The notes under the pieces are model-generated. The model had not been told where the DNA came from. It made no database searches and saw only the letters and a program-made list of their open reading frames with translations. From Diphasiastrum complanatum (Eukaryota; Streptophyta; Lycopodiopsida; Lycopodiales; Lycopodiaceae): DNA of 64,000 nucleotides. The position numbers and the translations under genes were made by a program. Position 1 is the first letter of the stretch. Each line of letters begins with the position of its first letter. The stretch is from assembly GCA_029204225.1 (NCBI GenBank), contig CM055106.1:36364361-36428360 (forward strand). The letters run 5' to 3'. Below are positions 61,713 to 64,000 of the stretch, in pieces.

Positions 61713-61765
61713 CAAAGTTATAGGGACTTCCACCTTCAACCCTAATCCCAAGCACATGCGAACAT
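61713..61765 (-). repeat. End of a Gypsy-C LTR
   Basis: GCACATGCGAA.. on the + strand matches the inner LTR end at 49410-49465 (CCACCTTCAACCCTAATCCC, AAGCACATGCGAA). The rest of the LTR is cut by the GGTTCGAA-rich repeat. Confidence 0.7.
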
Positions 61766-61915
61766 AGTTGCACGAATCGCGGTTCGAACCTCGAACCACA
61801 GTTCAAATTGTTCAAACCATTCGGAGCTGGTTCAAACCGACATCTGGTTGGAACCAGGAAAAAAGAAACCCAAAAAACGTTATGATTTTTTTTTTTTTTG
61901 GGTTTGAACCGTTTT
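61766..61915. repeat. GGTTCGAA-rich repeat, copy 2
   Basis: AGTTGCACGAATCGCGGTTCG and following bases match the insert at 51407 (CGAACCTCGAAC, GGAGC.GGTTC, AAACCCAAAAAAC, TTGAACCGTTTTC). The right end is truncated. Confidence 0.6.
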
Positions 61916-62520
61916 CCTCAACAATGGCCTAAAGTTCCATAGGTACAAAGGTTGATAGATCCTCTAGTTGAATCAGTTCATCTTCCTAAATCAAACCATC
62001 CTTTCCATCGAGCCATTTCTTTAAATCACAAATATGAAAATTGGGTGGACTTCGATGCCCTATGGAGGATCTAGTTCATAGGCATTTTGATTGACTTTAC
62101 TTGCAATATAGAAGGGCCCATTTGAAATGAGGGGCCATCAACACCTTGGAACCTTTTTGGAATGCGAAGGTAGACCCAGTCACCTTCTACAAAGACTCGA
62201 GGTTGCAGTTTTTGATTGGCATAAAATTGGGCCCTATCTTAGGCTATTTTCATGCTATCTTAAGCGATAAGCAGCATTTCTTGCATATCCTGCAAGAAAT
62301 TTATCGCTGCTTTCAGCTTGAGACCTTTGTGGCCAACAGAGATAGGAGCACTTGGCTAAAAGCCATACATTAACACAAACAAACTATAACCAACCATCTA
62401 GTACTTTTGCTGCTATATGCAAACTCAACCATTGCAAGTTACCTTGCCCAATCTGTCTGTCTTATGGAAACATATGCACGAAGCACATCTTCTTTGAGCC
62501 CTAATTTTTCATTCTTTGGC
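61905..62520 (-). pseudogene. Gypsy integrase C-terminal fragment
   Basis: Minus-strand, several frames: QTDWARQLAMVEFAYSSKST (after NEKLGLKEDVLRAYVSI), then QFYANQKLQPRVFVEGDWVY, LRIPKRFQGVDGPSFQMGP and LQVKSIKMP. These are the core end and C-terminal domain of a gypsy integrase. It is not similar enough to Gypsy-A (SVGDMVYLRL) to be a copy of it. Stops and frameshifts occur; the catalytic core is missing. Confidence 0.7.
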
Positions 62521-62895
62521 ACACATACTAGCTCTCCTAGATCGTTATAGCGGCATTTTCATGGCTACCACCTAATCTAGGTGAATAAGCTAGATTCCGG
62601 CTAGGTGAAACTCCACCACCACTCCTAGCCCATGTGTCCGCCGTTGTTGGCTACTAGCTGGCTGCCAACTGGGAATGCAGGCAGCAGTAGCAGGCCAGTG
62701 CAACATGAGTCCTTTCCTTATCTTTTCTTTCTTTTAGAACTATAAAAAGGACATCAAAAATATTTTTGTTGTTTTGGCAGTATGTGGGATGGAAAAGCCG
62801 CTACTCATCCTATTGATTACAATTTTGTTTTACAAGAAACACTGGAAAACTTACCAAATCATCCAAATTGGATACTTGAAGCATGATTTTCGGTG
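62521..62895. other. Leader-like sequence, no gene seen
   Basis: Downstream on the minus strand of the primer-site-like motif at 62896, so probably the leader of the LTR element whose LTR lies at 62908-63130. No coding similarity. Confidence 0.4.
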
Positions 62896-63130
62896 GCTTT
62901 GATACCAATTAGTACACACTTCTTAGGTCAAATACCGTCATGTGCCAATCATCATATGATCATAAGAAGCTGGATGGTCACGATCCACCCCGCCGTAGGA
63001 TCCATGCCCTAGGCCTCACTTAGAATTGAGCAACATCCGACCTCCAACACCTTCAACCATCTCCTGCTTCACATCTGGGCTATAAACATGCGCACTGCTA
63101 TCCACCTTTTTCTAGGTAAATACAATGAAT
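62896..63130 (-). repeat. LTR-like repeat, copy 2, with primer site
   Basis: On the minus strand the repeat ends GTGTGTACTAA and is followed by TGGTATCAAAGC (62907-62896), one mismatch from the iMet primer site. Matches the copy at 48790-49040. Confidence 0.55.
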
Positions 63131-63761
63131 AGCTGAAAGTCCTACCCCTAATCTATACTAAGAATGTAGGAGTCTCCATGCCAAGTATACAGTCCTGATC
63201 ATGATAATTGGCATAAATGCAATCCACGACTCACTGGTCAAGTCAACAGGCCCTGTTCAACATCCAGTATCAAGTGGGGTGGAACCCAAGGAGTTGGGTA
63301 TGTACTGTACATTAGATTTTGCTCCTGACCAATAAGCTTTTAGTATTTGTCAGTACACCATTATGCCTCCTCATTTAAAAGATTGATTGTTTTGAGGACT
63401 ACCTCCTCACATAATATCAACTTTGATTCAGTTTACATTTAGTTTCAAATCAGCTTGTATTTATCATCATTTTTTAAAACATTATTATCTTGGTATTGAT
63501 CTTCAGTAATTGATCACTCCATTGCAATGTCTCTCTGTTTCATGCAATGTGTGCAGTTTTGTGAGTAAGTATTATGTTCTTTTGTAATTACAAAACTTAA
63601 ATGAATAAAGCATGTAATAGATAGTTAAGGACATTATTCCACTCTATTTGTATGGGCCTTTATTGTGAAATATTATTTTTTATTATTGGGCCTCGTTAAT
63701 CATTTCCAGGGCATGGTTGATTGTTTGTATCCAAATCATTGCTATGATGATGGAGGTTTTC
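63131..63761. other. AT-rich intron sequence, no gene seen
   Basis: No coding similarity on either strand and no TRM6 exon. The upstream ATTGTTTTGAGGACTACC region shows nothing notable. Confidence 0.5.
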
Positions 63762-63997
63762 ATCCAGAAACTTTTTTGGCTTCTCCAAGAGCATCTTGAG
63801 AGTTAGGGATGCCCCTTACACAGACATTAAGGGCCTTTTGCTCTCGCAACCGGCTCTCAGTGAATGTGGCGGAGATGAAAGAGATTGGGGCACTCAATTT
63901 ACCTGGACGTTTAAGGATGTTTGTCCATGAAGCCTCCTTATGGTGTTGTTCTTCACTTTCGTGGATAGTTTCAGTGTTAGTGTTGGTATTCTTTCTT
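63762..63997 (-). pseudogene. LINE ORF1 fragment at window edge
   Basis: Minus-strand frame: TNTNTETIHESEEQHHKEAS, WTNILKRPGKLSAPISFISA, TFTESRLREQKALNVCVRGI, PNSQDALGEAKKVSG, stop. It aligns with the ORF1-only LINE ([40 protein letters not shown]). The element may continue past 64000. The stop at 63762 is premature relative to the other copies. Confidence 0.75.
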
Positions 63998-64000
63998 TAG

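Overview
The window is nuclear DNA of a land plant with a large, repeat-rich genome. The evidence is Ty1/copia and Ty3/gypsy retrotransposons with tRNA-iMet primer sites, a chromodomain gypsy element, two-ORF LINEs, and one spliced single-copy gene with canonical GT..AG introns. The LINEs do not look like ordinary angiosperm L1, and long TE-filled introns would suit a fern, lycophyte or gymnosperm. The species cannot be fixed from the sequence.

The only host gene I can support is on the + strand. It encodes the N-terminal part of the tRNA m1A58 methyltransferase non-catalytic subunit (TRM6/GCD10). Five coding exons (16509-16636, 16925-17049, 17440-17581, 36250-36331, 36474-36544) join in one frame across GT..AG introns. 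Intron 4 is 18.7 kb and the intron after exon 6 exceeds 27 kb, so nearly everything right of 17.6 kb is intronic transposon sequence. The remaining exons are presumably beyond 64000.

Layout: 1-8.2 kb is a nest of decayed copia elements (a + strand element split at about 2.27 and 7.6 kb by several minus-strand fragments). 8.2-9.7 kb holds two + strand LINE pieces ending in CT tracts. 9.7-13.6 kb is a truncated chromovirus-like gypsy (Gypsy-A copy 1, minus). 13.6-16.0 kb is the region upstream of TRM6. 19.6-27.3 kb is a pair of 263-bp inverted repeats enclosing a young copia element with two LTRs (21213-26572). 27.3-36.0 kb is a head-to-tail array of four minus-strand LINE pieces separated by CT tracts, one with intact ORF1 and ORF2. 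36.8-48.0 kb is an 11.1-kb gypsy element (Gypsy-B) with an AAATT target duplication and a long extra ORF downstream of integrase. 49.4-53.5 and 61.7 kb belong to a relative of Gypsy-B that shows only the extra ORF between its LTR parts, split by Gypsy-A copy 2 (53.5-61.6 kb). 61.9-64 kb holds an integrase fragment, an LTR with primer site, and a LINE ORF1 fragment.

The most interesting signals are: (1) the LINE family, whose members all end in a variable hairpin plus (CT)n and sit head to tail across CT tracts; (2) the unclassified extra ORF of the Gypsy-B family and a GGCGAAGGTT-type motif scattered through its non-coding spacers; (3) the TRM6 gene hidden among the transposons; (4) in-frame stops that mostly read as C-to-T changes of CAG or CGA codons.
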